A stretch of DNA of 64,000 nt. It comes from Pseudopyrenochaeta lycopersici (lineage: Eukaryota > Ascomycota > Dothideomycetes > Pleosporales > Pseudopyrenochaetaceae). The stretch's first letter is position 1. Every line of letters begins with the position of its first letter. Position numbers and translations under genes: made by a program. The notes beneath the pieces are model-generated. The model made no database searches, was not told the origin of the DNA, and saw nothing but the letters and a program-made list of their open reading frames with translations. Shown one piece after another: positions 62,986 to 64,000 of the stretch. Location of the stretch: NCBI GenBank assembly GCA_003313425.1, contig NHZP01000083.1, forward strand, positions 62,001-126,000, written 5' to 3'.

Positions 62986-63155
62986 ATTACAGAGCTTGGT
63001 TAGTAAGGGTGTGAACCCTTAAAATGGAACATCGAATCTTCAAAAAAAAATGCGTAAGTCCATTTTCCCTGTGGCTGGAGGGCCATGCAGAGTCACGTTA
63101 GCTGTGGCGCGTTCTGCGCACAGACGGGTCGAGTTGGGGCACGGGCCCATTCTGT
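62986..63155 (+). other. Cassette C7 3' common region
   Basis: AAGGGT-GTGA-ACCCTT (perfect stem, GNRA loop), ATG-GAA-CAT and AAAATG-CGTAAGT-CCATTTT. Confidence 0.6.
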
Positions 63156-63197
63156 CAACTTTCGAGTGTATATATGATTCCTTTCACTAGAAAGTTG
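63156..63197. repeat. Unit-boundary inverted repeat C7/C8
   Basis: CAACTTTCGAGTG against CACTAGAAAGTTG (one mismatch), same invariant loop. Confidence 0.85.
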
Positions 63198-63395
63198 TCA
63201 AGTGGTCACCAGCCTTGCGCTGGTTACCCTGGACACTTTACCTGTAAGCTTTGCCAACGAGTGGAACGAGAAGCGGACGCGTTAGGCTTTTTAAAGACTA
63301 CGGCATAAGCACTAGCTAAGCAAGCCGAAGCACGGACGTCGCGGGTCATCTGACCTCAGGTTGCACGTGAGGAGCACCCCTGCCCTCACACGGAC
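63185..63395 (+). ncRNA. Cassette C8 5' common region, putative structured RNA
   Basis: Key covariation: the first hairpin arms are ACCAGC and GCTGGT around the invariant CTTGC, where other cassettes have AGGAGC and GCTCCT. It also has GGTC-ATCT-GACC and the extra hairpin GTGAGG / CCCTCAC in place of the T-run. Confidence 0.5.
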
Positions 63396-63683
63396 CAGAT
63401 GTTCATAGTTATGGACACAACGGAGTGGGCGCATTATGGAATAATAGTCTTGGTATAGAGACTGTAGTGGATGCTCTGCGGTAGTTGTCCCGGAGGGTAT
63501 CAGTTGGGTACTGCCGCAGTCCCTTTGGTAGGCCTCTTGGAGTGGCCGTTCCTACCGTACGCTAAGCTTAGGTGCGGGCGTCGCTTGAGCATGGAGTGCT
63601 GTTGGCAGGACTGCCTATAAATGGAGCATGCCACGGCGTTGCTTTGGGTAGCGGAGCTTTTATCGTGCTCTGTTGTTATCAAC

Positions 63684-64000
63684 ATGATGTTGTCTGATGT
63701 GCGTGAGGCTCGCACTATTGCCGATCAGGCGATCAGTATGTGTAATCTCTCCGTGTATTGCGGAGTGTGTGGAACTGTTTGCAGGGTGGTTACTAATGTT
63801 GCGGCGTGTAGGCGTCGCTTCACTGTTGTATATGCCCATGTCGGGCGAGTGGGAGGTCACTTGGATTACCGACGATAAGCAAAGTTGCTGGGAAGCGTGT
63901 TTAGTACATGTGTACACGCGAGACGGGGAGGATCAATGGGAGATTATTGCGAGAGAAGATGGTGACAGCCGCGTCACCGCTGCCATGTCTCTCTTGGTGT
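63684..64000 (+). CDS. Cassette gene C8, partial (3' end outside window)
   Basis: Model join(63684..63735, 63785..>64000). Donor GTATGT, acceptor TTTGCAG at 63,784, intron 49 nt; phase 1. The frame is also open from ATG 63,621, but that ATG touches the TATA box (63,616-63,620); ATG 63,684 has the same 68-bp TATA spacing as C1-C3 and C6. Exon 2 in its new frame gives S-G-E-W-E-V-T-W-I-T-D-D, matching S-G-R-Q-S-W-W-V-T-K-E of the family. I see no CCAAT or CTAGGGACTAG motif, so the promoter is divergent. Confidence 0.45.

Larger units (their letters stand above)
61594..63177 (+). repeat. Cassette C7 (1,584 bp)
   Basis: Its gene is the most diverged complete one, yet unit length, promoter, common regions and intron position are kept. 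Confidence 0.88.
63178..64000 (+). repeat. Cassette C8 (cut by the window end)
   Basis: Eighth unit; 823 bp are visible. The array therefore continues beyond the window. Confidence 0.85.

Noticed and set aside
52108..64000. Telomere-targeted retrotransposon of MoTeR or Penelope type
   Set aside because: No reverse transcriptase or endonuclease motif in any cassette; single small two-exon genes only.
52108..64000. Integrated single-stranded DNA virus concatemer
   Set aside because: Unit size, stem-loop and one ORF per unit fit, but there is no replication-initiator protein (no rolling-circle or helicase motifs) and the genes have spliceosomal introns. Kept only as a hypothesis in the findings.

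Overview
The window looks like a chromosome arm ending in a subtelomere of a filamentous ascomycete fungus. Evidence: short GT-AG introns with CTRAC/CTAAC-type branch points, TTAGGG telomere repeats, LTR retrotransposons and a hAT element of fungal type, a RecQ-like subtelomeric helicase, and long stretches where CA and TG are largely replaced by TA, the footprint of repeat-induced point mutation (RIP). The species cannot be named from the sequence.

Region 1 (1-41,800) is a RIP-degraded transposon graveyard with a few intact islands. It contains a decayed Gypsy-type element (250-bp LTRs at 5,880 and 13,212) interrupted by a Copia element riddled with stop codons (7,319-12,746); a pogo-type transposase fragment; an intact protein kinase with ankyrin repeats (15,196-17,025); Gypsy gag relics; an intact 2.78-kb hAT transposon with 8-bp target duplications (20,174-22,949); a minus-strand Gypsy relic split by an intact, recent Copia element (24,632-29,890); and several kilobases of unidentified RIP-ruined coding sequence.

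Region 2 (about 42,270-52,107) is the old chromosome end: a 1,587-residue RecQ-like helicase transcribed towards the telomere, then 5 kb of degenerate, increasingly purine-rich, telomere-like repeats, ending in three perfect TTAGGG units. Its striking property is that I find no CT dinucleotide on the plus strand from 42,274 to 52,110, including the whole helicase gene. This suggests a strand-specific, CpT-targeted C-to-T process on the telomeric G-strand, different from RIP.

Region 3 (52,108-64,000) begins directly at the last telomere repeat. It is a head-to-tail array of eight cassettes, each about 1.58 kb (1,582, 1,587, 1,585, 1,582, 1,582, 1,568, 1,584, and one cut by the window edge). 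Each cassette has (a) a 5' common region of about 190-200 nt made of consecutive hairpins whose stems change by paired substitutions between copies; (b) a CCAAT / CTAGGGACTAG / TATA promoter module; (c) one two-exon gene with a phase-1 intron at a fixed place, encoding a 240-270-residue protein of a family I do not recognise, with a WW-x-TKESG motif and a CxC...CxxC cluster; (d) a 3' common region with further hairpins, one with a GNRA-type loop; and (e) unit ends forming an inverted repeat around an invariant 16-nt loop. Three cassettes appear identical, while others are highly diverged in protein but keep the same length and architecture. The array is not visibly RIP-mutated. I consider this telomere-attached cassette array, with the CT-free domain beside it, the most likely undescribed system in the window.
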